DNA of 64,000 nt from Maniola hyperantus (Eukaryota; Arthropoda; Insecta; Lepidoptera; Nymphalidae): the NCBI RefSeq assembly GCF_902806685.2, contig NC_048556.1:4712001-4776000 (forward strand). Direction: 5' to 3'. The stretch's first letter is position 1; each line of letters opens with the position of its first letter. The translations under genes were made by a program, and so were the position numbers. The notes beneath the pieces are model-generated. The model was not told the DNA's origin, did not search any database, and saw only the letters and a program-made list of their open reading frames with translations. Shown in pieces: positions 46,086 through 59,261 of this stretch.

Positions 46086-46210
46086 ACTGATAAACATTAA
46101 TAATGATGCATAATTATAGAAATGAAATTAGATTTTTAAAAATAATCTGCAAGCCTGCAACTGCTATGTAATGTAAATAAAAATAAATATAATTTTTAAG
46201 TATATAATTG

Positions 46211-46372
46211 GGGCCGATTCTCTTGTACACAATCTCTAAACTAAACTAAATTAACAGGTCTAAATCTACTGCTATCCTTTTCCGCAAGCAATATTATGAC
46301 AGAGATAGCAATCGATTTAGACGTGTCATTTTAGTTTAGTTTAGAGATTGTGTACAAAGGAATTAGCCACAA
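46211..46372. mobile_element. Palindromic MITE ('ACACAATCTCTAAACTAAAC')
   Basis: Near-complete copy of 22768-22925, with GTACACAATCTCTAAACTAA and its inverse at the ends. Confidence 0.7.
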
Positions 46373-46379
46373 TATAATA

Positions 46380-47505
46380 ATGTACTCTGTGAATTAAACA
46401 AGTAGGTAACAACCCTTTTTGACATTAGCTAATGTCAAATCGGTAATGATATTTGATGGATATTTGATACTTGATAGTGATGTATGTATGTAGCTCAGTT
46501 GTGTACTTCTTTATTTTACATTGAGCTCACACAAGCAGAGTAAAAAGGAAGCATATTAGGAAGCGGTATAAAATTAGTAAATAATTACTAAAATAAGTAA
46601 CTTCCTAGAGGTAACTAGGTAGGATTGGCATAATAGTGCTTTAATAAAGGGTTTTAGGATACGATTTAACTAAATATAAATTTTATTGAGTAGCTTACTA
46701 ATAATTAGGCGGTCTTAGATAAATCATTAAATAATTTTTTACAACAGGTGATTGAGTTTTTTTTTATAATTTTTGTACCATAATTCCATTGAATCATTAA
46801 TTCACAATGTTAGACACCTTTCTAAAGTTACCCGTAGCTACTCTGACAACTCAGTTTTTTATGGTTTATTTTTTCGTATCATCAATCCTTATCGACATGT
46901 TGCATGCACTCTGAAAGTCGCAATAGGAACACTTGTACTTCTCTTAGTAATGATTGGCTCTGTAGTGGTCTTAGAGCCGAAACTTGTTGCTAAAACTTGT
47001 TGCAGATACCTACTGCTTCTTCAGTGTTTTTAATAATTTAAAAAAATATCAAATATTAATATTGTTTTGTTGTAGTACGTCGTAATGTTACCACAAGAAC
47101 GAAAGTGGCGCCCTCATATAATTACTCTATTTGATCGATCTATACGCATTGCTTGATACCTGCGACAAGTGAATCGCCAAGTTGAAGCACTTTGCGTCAT
47201 GTAATATGCACCTTAATCAAGGCGGAAATGACGTAATTATGGACGCCTCGCCTTGGCGCCTACCCGCGAGGCATGAATATTTTGCTCTGTGTTACTCAGT
47301 TACTGTTCAAACATGTTTACCATAGAGTAAAGTAATATTATGATGTTTACACTACCTTATCTTGTACCTACATTTTGTAGTCGCTTTTTATAAAAGTGTT
47401 TTTATAATTTTATATTATAGTATTCAAGTTACTGCACCAGCAACTTGCGAGGAATATTGTAGATACCCACTTAATTAATTAAAATTATTATATTTTGGTA
47501 AGTAT
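46380..47505. other. Intergenic DNA, no gene recognised
   Basis: AT-rich. The open frame at 46773-47033 has no recognisable domain. The ASCC3 promoter may lie at the left side of this stretch. Confidence 0.35.
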
Positions 47506-47509
47506 GGTA

Positions 47510-47668
47510 CGCGACAGATTGAAATGACAATTGGGGAGGGAACGCCCTGCACACCCACACAGTCCCCGCGCTTACCCCGGTGCAGGCGAACGCGGGTGAC
47601 ATGCGGGTGTGCGAGGCGTCCCCCCGCCTCATACACCGTTTGTCATCTCGGCCTGTCGCGTACTAAGT
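47510..47668. mobile_element. GC-rich fold-back MITE ('GTACGCGACAGG' family)
   Basis: GGTACGCGACAGATTGAAAT and inverted AGTACGCGACAGGCCGAGAT; the best example of both ends in this window. Confidence 0.7.
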
Positions 47669-47744
47669 ATAATATGTAATTTTATTGATAAGTACCTATT
47701 TAATATGATTGATGGGCCTCATAAGAAAGCTCAGGGTCACTCAG

Positions 47745-48118
47745 CGGGTGAAGATGGAAAGAGCTAATTTTAATGTTTCTGTACGTGTTCAAATCAGAAA
47801 TGAGAAGAGACGTAGGATAACCAGAGTCACCGACATAGCTCAAGGGTTGCTAAGCTGAAGTAGCAATGGACAAGGCACATAGTTCAAAAATCCGATAGAC
47901 GTTGGGGTCCCAAGGTGCTAGAATGGCGACCTCGCATCGGAAAGGGCAATGTTTGGAGACTCCTCACTAAGAGGATATACGACATCAGCCGGGTCTCTGG
48001 GAGCCGCTGAATTCCAGGCGGCGCAAAACCGTGGCGTGTGGACTGTGGAAGTCCCTACAACAGACCTATGTCCAACAGTGGGCGTCTATTGGTTGATAAT
48101 GATGATGATGATGATGAT
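47745..48118 (+). mobile_element. LINE 3' end with (GAT)n tail
   Basis: RRRITRVTDIAQG then degenerate VLEWRPR-like and RRIQAAQNR-like pieces and TTGGTTGATAATGATGATGATG. Many frame breaks. Confidence 0.7.
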
Positions 48119-48129
48119 TATATTGATCT

Positions 48130-48845
48130 TAATATTATATTGATATCGTAGGTACCATAGTACTTAGGTTATAAGGAAAAAAAATATTTATTTAAAGTTG
48201 CTTTAATTTATTGAAGCAATAATTACAATGAAACTAACGATACATACAGATTTAAATTTATTTGTAGTTGCTATGGCTCTTAAAATGAGATTACATTGAT
48301 TAATTATGTTCGATTTGATTTGTATCAATATTTTGAAGTTTGTTGTATTTGAAAGTTTTACTTTTGTTAAAGGATTTTTTCTTTTACTCAATTAGCAAAA
48401 AACAAAATATCTTCAAAATGTCGAAAAATATTTTTAACCGAGTCTATCTTTCATCTTAATATCTACGTATCAAAAACATAAGTTGGGGTTCGGTTCATAT
48501 TATTTTTTACTTAAATGTACATGGCATCATAATATTTTTAATTTAAGCAGCCGTAAGGTAGGTACCATTGCAACTTATTTATGGAAATTCAAATAATACC
48601 TACAATAAAATATACCTACGTAGCTAATATCATAATTATTTAATTGCAAGTAAGTAAGTAATTATTTAGAATGGAAGTAAGTATAAGTTTCAAATACAAA
48701 AAACAATATAATATAATATAATCTACCACAAAACATTTAAAGACTTTTCACTTAAATATTCAATATTTATTTCAGTTGAATACATTATTGAAACAATTTA
48801 ATACGTACAAACATCACATTTTACGTAGATATACACAATATTGTT
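48130..48845. other. AT-rich intergenic DNA
   Basis: Nothing recognised apart from short (TAAG)n and ATATAAT runs near 48640-48720. Confidence 0.3.
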
Positions 48846-48850
48846 AAGAC

Positions 48851-48981
48851 CTAGCGTGCACCACGGTGCGGCGAGTTGCGGTGCGTTTTAAAATCAGTTT
48901 TGAATTTAAATCTATCATAATCCGGTGCGGATTACGGATTTTAAAACGCACCGCAACTCACCGCACCGTGCTGCGCGCTAG
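48851..48981. mobile_element. Fold-back MITE, GC-rich arms
   Basis: Arms of about 45 bp: CTAGCGTGCACCACGGTGCG and GCGAGTTGCGGTGCGTTTTA match the inverse of the right end (48935-48981). Confidence 0.75.
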
Positions 48982-49383
48982 CTCTAAGTATGTAGGTAAT
49001 AATATTAATTTATGGTATGATGGTACGATGCTATTAAAACACTCGTGTTTTATTACCATCTACTATGGACCGATTCATAAACTACTATTACCTATGTTTT
49101 ACTCAATATTATTTAGGTTTATACTAGTGTATTCAAAAATGGTTTACAAATTTTAATTCCGTCTACATCTAACGTCTATAATAATAATGTAACAGATACT
49201 TTTAAAATATATTTCAGTTATTATTTGCATTTTATCACTATGCACAACATTTTAATTTAAAATATTAAACCAAATCAAGTTATCTAATTTTAGGACCGAA
49301 GGATCTACACTGATGCCAGTCGCGCGTACAAACTACAGACTACATACAAACACCAACACATTGGCATTGTGTGCTATAATAAG

Positions 49384-49620
49384 GCTGAGATATATAGAGC
49401 GTAATTTGACTTTGCTCAGACTTTACTTAGACTGTGATCTGTAGAGCACTTTGACTTTGAGCACTCAGACTTAAAACACTGTTTTTTTTAGTACAATAAC
49501 AACTGTTAAAACAAGACAGCGTTATATCGGTGGCATAAACCTCTTTTTTACTGAAACTTAAGCCTAAGCAAAGTCAAACTACATTAACTAGTACAGTACA
49601 GCAGTATAAATCTCAGCCTT
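49384..49620. mobile_element. MITE ('AAGGCTGAGAT' family)
   Basis: AAGGCTGAGATATATAGAGC and inverted TAAGGCTGAGATTTATACTG. Confidence 0.65.
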
Positions 49621-49726
49621 AAAGTACAACAATGCGACGCTAACAAAGCTGACAGTCCAAATAAAAAGTCCACCAAGGTACGCGACCGACCCCAGCCGCG
49701 GAGGAACCCAGTTCTAAAGCATTGTT

Positions 49727-49917
49727 TATACGAAACCATAGCTGGATACCAGTCTCACTGGCAGTCAGCACTGGCTTGGTATTGGCCTTGTATAAACAGT
49801 TTTTCAAGCCCTAGCTTGGCTTGAAAAACTGTTAACAGCGCTGGTGAGAATAGAGCGCCCATCTATTTTTCAAGCCAGTAGGACTGGCGCCAGCACACTG
49901 GCTTCGTATAAACCATA
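49727..49917. mobile_element. Palindromic MITE ('GGTTTATACGAAGCCAG')
   Basis: ATTGTTTATACGAAACCATA at the left and inverted GGTTTATACGAAGCCAGTGT at the right. Internal inverted pair GTTTTTCAAGCC/GGCTTGAAAAAC near 49798-49832. Confidence 0.6.
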
Positions 49918-49919
49918 CT

Positions 49920-50480
49920 TAAGAAAACAGCATGCTACGTGAATACTCGTACTTAATTAAATAAATTGAAGATAAAATCGCGATTTATAAAATATGCAAT
50001 TAGCTGTTTTTTTAAAGTCTACTTAAAGTAGGTATTTTATAATGAAATTATTTTATGTGACTAAGCAAGAATCATAATGCAGCGTGTAGACTGTGCCAAA
50101 AATCTTTAACGTTATAATTAGCATTATGTTTTTTAATTAAAGTGTTATTATTTATATATTATATCATTTTCAGATACAAATTCAGATAAGTATTTTTAAA
50201 TCTGAATTTTCATTTGAGGTTGCCAGTTACAAATTTAAGTTAGGTACCTACATGATTTGTTTTGTTTAGTGTGGTGGTACCTAGTCACCTATCATTAAAT
50301 TACAAAACGCGCAACTTGAATTACGCTCTATTTTGTTTATTTAAATAATTAAGTATATTCGGCCAATCGGATATTTTTGGGCCGTTATTCTTCGTACCTA
50401 ACTATTTTATTATCTACACATCCTCTTTATAAGTTAGTAAGAATAAAGGTAGAAAGCATTAAAATCATTATTAATATTAT
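49920..50480. other. AT-rich intergenic DNA
   Basis: No gene or known repeat recognised. Confidence 0.3.
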
Positions 50481-50490
50481 TTGTAATGTA

Positions 50491-50700
50491 CTAGCTTATT
50501 CCCACGACTTCGTCCGCGTGGACAAAAATTTCAAACTCCTATTTTACCCCCTAATTTTCAAAAATCCTTTCTTATAGAGAATGTCTTCGTCATAATAGCT
50601 ATTAGCTGCATGCCAAATCTCAGCTCTATCCGTCCAGTAGTTTGAGCTGTGCGTTGATAATTATATCAGTCAGTTAATCAGCTTTTCCTTTCATATACTT
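50491..50700 (-). mobile_element. Helitron-like repeat, family L2
   Basis: CTAGCTTATTCCCACGACTT to CAGTCAGTTAATCAGC. Confidence 0.65.
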
Positions 50701-50766
50701 ACTTATTTAGGTTTGCTATTTTATTCCTATTAAAAATATCTGCATACCTATTATTATAATTAATCT

Positions 50767-50996
50767 TCTCTATATATAAAAATGAATCGCTGAATGTTTT
50801 GCTGATCGCAAATCTCGCAATCTCGAACAGCTGAACCGATTTCGCTAATTCTTTTTTTATAATATTCCTTGAAGTACGAGGAAGGTTCTTATGGAGAGAA
50901 AAATGTAATAAATTGCCTGAAAAAGAATCGACTGTTCGGCGGTAGTAGGAACTATTATATATTCTGTGGCGGTACGAAGTTCGCCGGGTCAGCTAG
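50767..50996 (+). mobile_element. Helitron-like repeat, family L4
   Basis: Starts TCTCTATATATAAAAATG and ends GGCGGTACGAAGTTCGCCGG then GTCAGCTAGT, with a clear 3' hairpin and CTAG end. Confidence 0.75.
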
Positions 50997-50999
50997 TAC

Positions 51000-51785
51000 C
51001 TATTCAATATAATTTAATATATGCATGTTGCATTTTCTATAGATATTTTTGTTATTTAATGTACCTAGTCGTAAAGAAAATAAAATACCTACCTACCTAT
51101 GTAGGTACCTACTTGATAATATATTTTTGAAAAATACCCAATGCTCATGTTTTTTAATACTTTTCACCTTTACCTTATTAAACATTAATTAAATATAATT
51201 AAAATGCCTACTGTAGGACAATATAATTATACCTATTTCTGGTGTATTTGGTTTTACCTTACAGTGAATAGGCCCCAATTTTTGAAACGTGGATAAAATA
51301 AAATTCCTGGCCATGCCATTCCAATCTGATAAAAATCTGGAATAGTAGGACCTATTAACTAACTTAGTTCAGTATTATAAGAGGAATGTGCAACATCCAC
51401 ATAAACTCAAGAGAGTTTCAGGATGTCAAGCGGAAAAATGTACAATTTTTTTTTGAAATAAAGATTTAAAAAAACCTATTTATTTCGGCGGAGCGAATCG
51501 TATCTATTTTAATTTTACCTAGCGTTTCAAAAAAGGGGGATGTTTAATAAATTAAACTACATCTAACAAACCTGCTATAAAACGCCATAAAACACTCCTA
51601 TTTATAATAACATTTACTTAATAAATAATAAATTCGACTAAAACTGAAAACTAACTACACGATTTGCCGATGCTTTTTTAAACATACCCCGTTTACTCGT
51701 TTCAATGAGCGTGCTAACGTAAATCGAGAAAAAACATTTTGATTTATTTTTTCGATTCCACATCGAGACTGTAAAAAATTAATGA
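51000..51785. other. AT-rich intergenic DNA
   Basis: No gene recognised. TACCTACCTACCTATG and similar (TACC)n runs near 51085-51110. Confidence 0.3.
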
Positions 51786-51789
51786 AACT

Positions 51790-52647
51790 TTAATAATGTA
51801 TCTTAAGAGCTTCCGAGACGGTCAAGCGGCTTGACGTCAAGTAGATTTTTGCTTGAGTCAAGCATTCTGACCGTTTACAAAGTTTGCTTGATGCTTGATA
51901 TTCATTTAAAGAATCTTCTTGAATTAGAACCTCTTTCACGGTCTGACTTGCGAGTTGCGCCCAATTTTTGCGAAGTTTTGCAAGATAAGTATTAGAGTCA
52001 GCTTTCCCATTCAAATTTAGGTATTAAGACGTTACTCTCACAGAACAAAGAAATTAAGTTTGCGCGAGGACATAGGACCAACACTGCTTCACAAAAAATC
52101 TAATTAATCTATAAGATGAAAATGAATCACTAAATGTGTTGGTCATCGCAAATCTCGAGAACCGCTGAACCGATTTCGCTAATTCTTTTTTTATAATATT
52201 CCTTGAAGTACCTACGAGGATGGTTGTTACGGAGAGAAAAATTAAAAAATTTGAATCGACTGCTAGGCGGAACGAAGTTCGCCAGGGCAGCTAGTAATTA
52301 ATATAAGTAGAAACTTCTTATTGAAACCTCCAAGTTACTGGCACCTCTTGTATCAAGCATCTCTAGCGTATTCCTCGCTGTAGTGAGATGAAAACTTGTG
52401 TTTCGCATGGCTGCAATTATTTGCACTCGAGTCTTTGAATTCTCGTTACGCTCAGCATTCTGTTTTTGAACCTTAGAATCCTTCGCTGGCTCGGAATTCG
52501 ATACAAACTCTCGCGACAAAATAACAACTTTGCAGCCTTGCATAACAAATAACTATCGTGGGTATGTGTAAAAAGGCATTTCACTAATAAATAAGCGACA
52601 TAATCGTCTATGTTTGGTACTTTAGACTCAATAATGAATAGATTCAT
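51790..52647 (-). other. Cluster of minus-strand open frames interrupted by a Helitron-like insert
   Basis: Frames at 52417-52647, 52298-52543 and 51790-52014 overlap or follow one another and have a polar, protein-like composition (for example KDSKVQKQNAERNENSKTRV and LASQTVKEVLIQEDSLNEY). An L4 element at 52108-52294 separates them. No family recognised; possibly a decayed gene or element. Confidence 0.2.
52108..52294 (+). mobile_element. Helitron-like repeat, family L4
   Basis: TCTATAAGATGAAAATGAAT to GCGGAACGAAGTTCGCCAGG and GCAGCTAGT. Confidence 0.7.
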
Positions 52648-52690
52648 GTATAAGTAAGTAATTAAGACAATAATATTATTACCCTAAGTT

Positions 52691-53039
52691 TAAGGGCGAT
52701 TTTTTAAATAACCAGATGAAATTTAAAACAGACGAATAAAATTGATATCTTGGCATATTTCTAGCAGGTACAAAACTGTGATCAACGCCGAATTTGTTAG
52801 ATATTATTTGGTAATTAAAAAATCGGACCTAAATATAAAGTAATAAATACAATAATGAATATCCTAACTTTATGAATATAATCTTCATTTAAGGGCCGAT
52901 TTTTAAATAACCAAATAAACTTTAAAATCTACGAATTTAATTGATATTTTGGCATATTTCTAGTAAGTAGGTACAAAACTGTTAAAATGCCAAATTTGTT
53001 TCTTAGATAAAATATTATTTGGTAATTAAAAAATCCCCC
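52691..53039. mobile_element. Two direct copies of a fold-back MITE
   Basis: Copies at about 52691-52832 and 52893-53039, both running from GATTTTTAAATAACCAAAT-like left ends to ATTTGGTAATTAAAAAATC right ends, which are inverted repeats. They share GGCATATTTCTAG in the middle. Confidence 0.7.
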
Positions 53040-53607
53040 CTATATATTATAAAAACCGTACCACAATGATCTTTTATTTAAGTTTCACTTTGACAAGTGC
53101 ATTTTTATACATTAACGGCCTTAGGCACTTGTCTCACCGCCGCAAGGAAGCGATTAGTTTCCGACTATTTTCTCGCTGAACCGGCGTGCGTACAATTGAT
53201 GGATAAATTATAATTCCATGTCAATGAAAGGTATAAATATATTATTAGTTGATCACTGACTGTGCAAATTGTCACAAATTCGGCGAGAGATCTCTCTCTA
53301 CAAGTTTGTCGCAGCGATAAGAGCTATCAAAGAAAAAATCAATGGCGACGACGCTTTTTTGGTAGTCAAAACGCACAGTTTGCGCATGGATAATGTACGA
53401 CTGAGCGATTAATCGCCCGTCGTACTCACATAGCCTAGCGATAAACTATTCTAACTATACAGTTGCTTTTCGTTGCTCACCAACACGTTTCAGTGTTTAG
53501 CTCAACTCATTTTTCGCTAGTCGTCGGCGGTCGAACATGTGCCTTACTTAGAAACGTTGGTCAGCAGGTTAATAATTACACACCAATTTATCTCTTCCTG
53601 TCAGATG

Positions 53608-53665
53608 ACCTTTTTCTTTGGAACGTCCTATTACAGATGTAATAGGACGTTCCAAAGAAAAAGGT
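53608..53665. repeat. Perfect 58-bp palindrome
   Basis: Arms of 28 bp (53608-53635 and 53638-53665) match exactly around a 2-base spacer. The left arm starts ACCTTTTTCTTTGGAACG. Surroundings are not repetitive here. Confidence 0.85.
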
Positions 53666-53669
53666 AAAG

Positions 53670-55900
53670 CATTGTTTAACTATAACAACCCCTAACTAAC
53701 GTTTAAAAGTAACGCCATATTACTTAATTAAGCTATAAGTACGTACATACAATTTTACACACATAAACAATTTTATTAGGTATCGATATACATTGCGAAT
53801 AACCAATATTTTGTAAGCAGACCTAAGTAATAGCTTATTATGATTATAACATACTAAGTACGTAATAACAATAAAATAGAACTTTCGTTTTATACAGAAG
53901 TGGAGAATAAATAGGTAGGTATAGGTAATTTTACTAATTAAACTCTGGACCAATTTTGTTGTACTTAAGACTAAATTAAAATTAACACAATCAAAATAAT
54001 GGCAATCTTTGCTTCTATGGACTAAGTTAATTTTTAGTCGCGTCAATTTTGTCTAGTCAAAAATTAGTGTGCTACAATATTAGAAGTTACCTATTATTAA
54101 CAATTTCCTAAATTGAAAATAGTTCCTTTTGCTTAGGGTTTGGTAGAACTAAAATTATATATTATAATCTGCAATTTTATCCTATAAAATAAAAATTTGT
54201 AATAAATATTTTGTTAAGCTGATTGAAATAGAAAAATATAATAAGGAAAATTTAGTCTAAAATAGTTTTGAATGGACCAGCTTTAAATATTTTTTTACAA
54301 ACAATCTATGTACCTATTCAACATCTAAAAGTGGTTATAAAAATATTATAAGCAACAGTCAAAGAAATCTATAAAGATTGGTATCAAAGTTCTACTATAA
54401 AGCTGGCGTCACACTAAGGGTAGATACATCACACCGCTGGTAATACGCTTTAGTAAAATTACTGTTATGGAAAATGTGAAAAGATATGTAAGAAGGTAGG
54501 CATGTACGCGGCGTGACGCTATTCTGCAATAGATAGTGGATAGTACGTTCAAACTCCAATAATAAAGTATACTTATAAATATTGACTGCACCAAATAGAG
54601 TGCAAGAGTTCAATCTTTACTGAGTCAGTTTAATTTGATTAAAAAGAAATAGTTTTTATATTTACACATTCGCGCATCGTTCATCTGATTGAGTTGAAAC
54701 TATGTGCAGTTGTTTTGGGACTTGCGAGAAGGATTCTGACATACCTAGTAGTAGTACTATCAGCGCATGATAGGTGGCGCGCGAGTTGCATTGTAACGCG
54801 TGCTTAGACATTAGCTAGTAAGTAAATATAAAATTAGTAATAATAGTTGATTAAAAATATTTAAATTTTTCATAAAATGTTTAAAAAAAACAAATAAGTA
54901 AGCAGGTTTGTAAGTTAGAGTTTTAATGCAGGTTGCTAACGAAAACTGGACCAGGCATTTAGTAGGTATTTTTAATCGGTCTTTTCCAGACTGGCAATAT
55001 TTTTTTTGCATTTTTTTCTAAACATGGAATGTAATCTACATTGATTTTTAAATAAAAAAAAACTACAAATCGACGATATTTAATAAAAAATAACAATGTA
55101 CATTTAAAGTTCCATACGTGCGTAGTTCCATAAGTCTGAGCAAATCAAAGTGCGCTTTATAGATCTCAGCCTAACTATTCTGCTCGAAGACTGCGCACGT
55201 TGTGATTCCAATGTTTGCAATACATTGCGTGCTCAAAAATTACAACATTAGTATTAAATCGGTAACCCGTCACTTAATTAAAATAAGTGGTATTTGTGAT
55301 TTCGTTAACCTATTCAAAAAGTTTTAGTTAGCATGTCCCTTAGGTACACTCTGTATATTATTTACTTTATTATATTTTGTCAGACGTACGATCCATTATA
55401 ATATTGCTAAAGGTTTTTTAATTCCCCCTAAACAGACGACAGATAAAAAATATATTGGGGTATAAAAATAAATGCGGTAACTAACAATTCAACATTAGAA
55501 ACTTTGGTCCAAATTGAAGAAAATAAAACTTTTTATAATAATATTTTATCCGTCTCATTTTGAACACAATTTAAAATTACAAGATATGGTATATTTTCGA
55601 TAAGCCTTAGGTATCTATAATATGTATAGCAAATAGCAATTTTATGTTGTTACGAATTTTTAAGGTAAATATTTTAACAAAGAAAGATCTTCTAAAAATA
55701 CTCTAATTATTTTGTTTGACGTAGGTAGTTCAGCTGATAGTGACTAAAGGAGTCGTATTATACATAATATATATTATAGCACGAGTGATGTTAAAATTTT
55801 AAAACATCTATAAATATATAGGTAAATCGGTAATGAAATAGAATTCATAGAGTCCGAAACTTTAAAAAACGCTCAACAAAACTAATTTCTACAAAAAAGA
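53670..55900. other. AT-rich intergenic or 3' flanking DNA of synaptobrevin
   Basis: No gene recognised. A MITE fragment (AAGTGCGCTTTATAGATCTC) lies near 55150. Open frames here are short, AT-driven and have no domain. Confidence 0.3.
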
Positions 55901-55979
55901 ACGATAGGTATATTTTACATGTTGCTGACTGCTGTGCCAGAGTGGAGTTGAGTTGTTGATGAAATAAGGTACCTGTAAA

Positions 55980-57230
55980 TACAAAAAGGGTATAGTATAT
56001 TGCCTGAAATAACTTTACAGTGAAAATTTTTAAACACGTTAGGTAAACGTATAGATGAAAGTTCCGTCCTTAAAAACTTTGTCATTTAAGAGAAAAATTC
56101 AAAACTCTAAGGTTTTAGACCAACTTTAGATTTTTTTTCTATCGAGAAATCTTTGTCTTATCATGTTTTCATCGGATAGAGTTCTAAAGAATTTAATGAA
56201 AAATATCATTTATATTAATTTCTAATTTTTAGGTCCACGCATTACGAACTTATTTTAATTTTAGTATCGACGAAAATGGAGATTGCCGCGTTTATGAGAA
56301 AATTCAAACATTCCTTCGGAATTTCTACTTCCATAAGTTTTCTTTCAAAAAGGAGAAAATTTCGGTTAGAATTTCGTAGTTTCCCGATTCGATAGGTAGG
56401 TAGAGGAGAAGTTCTATCTTTTTTGGAAGGTTAAAATCAGACGATTTCCCTCAGTGTAGGTATTCAAACTAAACTTTAGTGATGTTTAACATAGGTAAGC
56501 CGTAAGAACTAGGAAGTAATATGGGGGTTTTTTTTTCGGCTATTCCCCTGATATATACATTTCAGGTTTTTTAAATTAATTTAGTATTAAATTTTAATTA
56601 ATTAATATGAGTAAGAGATTTTTACGTCGATTTACACTTTAGTTTTGGTTTATACAGTTCGAAGGACCAAAATTTCTTTACTAAAGTATCGGCTGACAAA
56701 ATTCAAATAGGTAGGTTGGTACACATTTTTGGCTTGGATTAATAATAATTTCTAGTTTACGTACCTCGGCTTCAATCCTCTATAATAATGTTTACAGACC
56801 TAGAAAATATAAGAAATCCATTAATATGTATAAAAATTGTTTTGGACAGTTCATTATGCATTCTATGTAAAAGGGATTATTGTCACTTTAAAATTCAGTT
56901 AATGGAATGAAATCTTTACTTAGAGGTTGCTTGGAGAAGGTAATATGGGCAATTGAAGGTTCCCAATAATCATGGAGGTAACAAGGTGGTCCCATAATGA
57001 CTTGACCTGATAATATACTTAGTTATGTGCAACAGCGTGTGACATATTATGCTGCCGAGTTTCTTGCTGGTTCTTCTCGGTAGGAATTTCATTTCGAACC
57101 AGTGCAAATTATTTTGACGATTCAAAAGCACTTGTAAAAGGTATTCTATTCAAAATACATTCTAATTCATTCTATTCTATTCATCGTGTTGTGGGTATGT
57201 CTTCTCAGTAATTAAATAGACAACTGCAAA
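55980..57230. other. AT-rich DNA, probable synaptobrevin intron or 3' flank
   Basis: Nothing coding recognised. Near 57058-57180 is a repeat with TTTCTTGCTGGTTCTTCTCG and AAAAGCACTTGTAAAAGG; inverted and direct relatives occur at 22140-22250 and 63188-63245. Confidence 0.3.
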
Positions 57231-57530
57231 ATGTTTCAACAAGAAGTCAGAATAAAATTTGCAGTAGAAACAAAAGAAAAACGCATGGGCAAAACATGGA
57301 ATTATTATGTACTATGGGACAAAACGGTCTCTAATGGTCTGTTCCTGCTCCACGATAGTGTACTACTGTCGATCGAAAAGCATTCTTTCGTGAGTGCGGC
57401 TTATGTTTTCCTTTTGAAACAGGGCTTGAGGGGTAAAAATTTTCAAGCAGCCGTCTTACCTCAGTCATTTGAAGGCAAAGATTCTGTATATTTTTTAACG
57501 GATAGAGATATTGTTCAAAAGTGTGTTTAA
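57231..57530 (+). other. Unrecognised 99-codon open frame
   Basis: Starts MFQQEVRIKFAVETKEKRMG and ends DRDIVQKCV. Composition is more protein-like than its surroundings, but there is no known domain, clear promoter or conserved neighbour. It follows a repeat fragment, so it may be transposon-derived. Confidence 0.2.
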
Positions 57531-59261
57531 GTATATTAAAAAAGAGGCTACTAAAATAAAAATAGTTTTTCGATAATTTCGTTTCCTTTACTAATTCATA
57601 GTTAGGCCGGGTAATTATGGGACCACTCACGTATTTTGTATATGGGCTTTTATTGGAATAAGCTAGTAGAGCTTATTCGGGATAAGCATCGCATACTTGG
57701 ATTATATAATTTGTTTTAAAGCAATTTATTGATTATCAATTTATAGGTAAGTATGTCTACAGTAAGTTTTAAATAGCAGCATTAGACACAAGATAACACA
57801 ATTGCAATACAAAGCTCAGATTTTTTGAGTCGATTTAAATTTGCAACTTTGATAAATAACAGCGTCAATAGCGCCTTCCATCAGCTGGGTTTATCACTTC
57901 ATAGCAATCTGCGATTTTCAAGCTTAGGCAGTTGCTTAGCATAAAAGTCGGCTCACGCCCGTTCAGTACCCACATTCCGCACATTGTTTTGGTTTAATTG
58001 ACATTTGAGTCCACCAATCACAACAAAGTATTCTTAGACCCTGTCCCCCGCCAACATTTTACGATTTTGCTTTCATACAAAACCTGTATGCGTACTCTTG
58101 AGGTTGAATTCTCTATGATTTTCACACATCCCCGCTACCCTCGCATAAATTTTTGTAGAAAGTCAGCCTACCTTCCTACCAATCTTCAATATAAAGCCGT
58201 AAGTAATAAATATAGTGATCAAGTTGCAAATAAAAATCAAGACTCATAGTTTCAGGTTTAAATCAAAGAGACGGCATAAGGTTTCAGAAACACACGATTT
58301 CACTGTTCACGAAGATACAATAGACAGATAAAGCTAACATTTAGGGCGAATACACAGGGTTAACGGTAATTGGAAAAACTGCTACTAATCATAACACACT
58401 GATAAAAGTTCTAGCCTCTCGAATTGACGAAGTATCCATTAAGTTTATTCGTGGCGCGCTACCTACAAAATTACGATAGTTTGGTTTTCATTTGAATATT
58501 AATCAATCAAGATCAATTAAGTTTTATAGAATAATCTAGAAATTAATATCTATGTCTGTGGTTTTCCAGATTTCTGTAAAAATGGGCACCCAACCCACTT
58601 AGTTTTAAAGATAAGCGGGATAAACGACTTGTGTGACTTAGAAAATACATTTTTACGCAAATCTGGCAAACCACTGACACAATTTGGTTCTAGGACGTGT
58701 CTACAAAAATTCATTAAGTATTATTGGTTAATATTCAAAATATGAAAACCAAATTACGTTTGTATGGAATGCGCTTGAGAGCGCGCTAGGGCTGCTAGGG
58801 AATATTTACTTAAAAAGTTGTTAGTTGCAATATTTTCGCAACTACCGTCGAGCTGTATGATGATTAGAACATGGTAAAATGTTAGTCGAACCGAAAAGAA
58901 ATGACAAGGCGTTGAAAAGTAAAATCCTAAAATGCTTGCTTGGCTCGTATTTTCATCAACGACAACCATGTTCTTTTTCATCAAGCTTTCTCAACAACGA
59001 CACTGCCCACTTACCAAAAGAGATTATTATTATCAAATAGTAATTACGAAATAACAACATACTTTTTATCACTATTTATTATATAATAACAAGTAACTTC
59101 TAAATTAAACTTCGGTTACCGAAAGTCGTTCACACAAAGTTGGCTGAAAATATGAGAGAAAATAATGGCATGATTAGTCTAAAATCTTATCAAATGTAGA
59201 AAAAAATTAGCGTCATTCTCTAAGGTGCATAATTTTATATTTTTTTAGTGGTGTTACTTAC

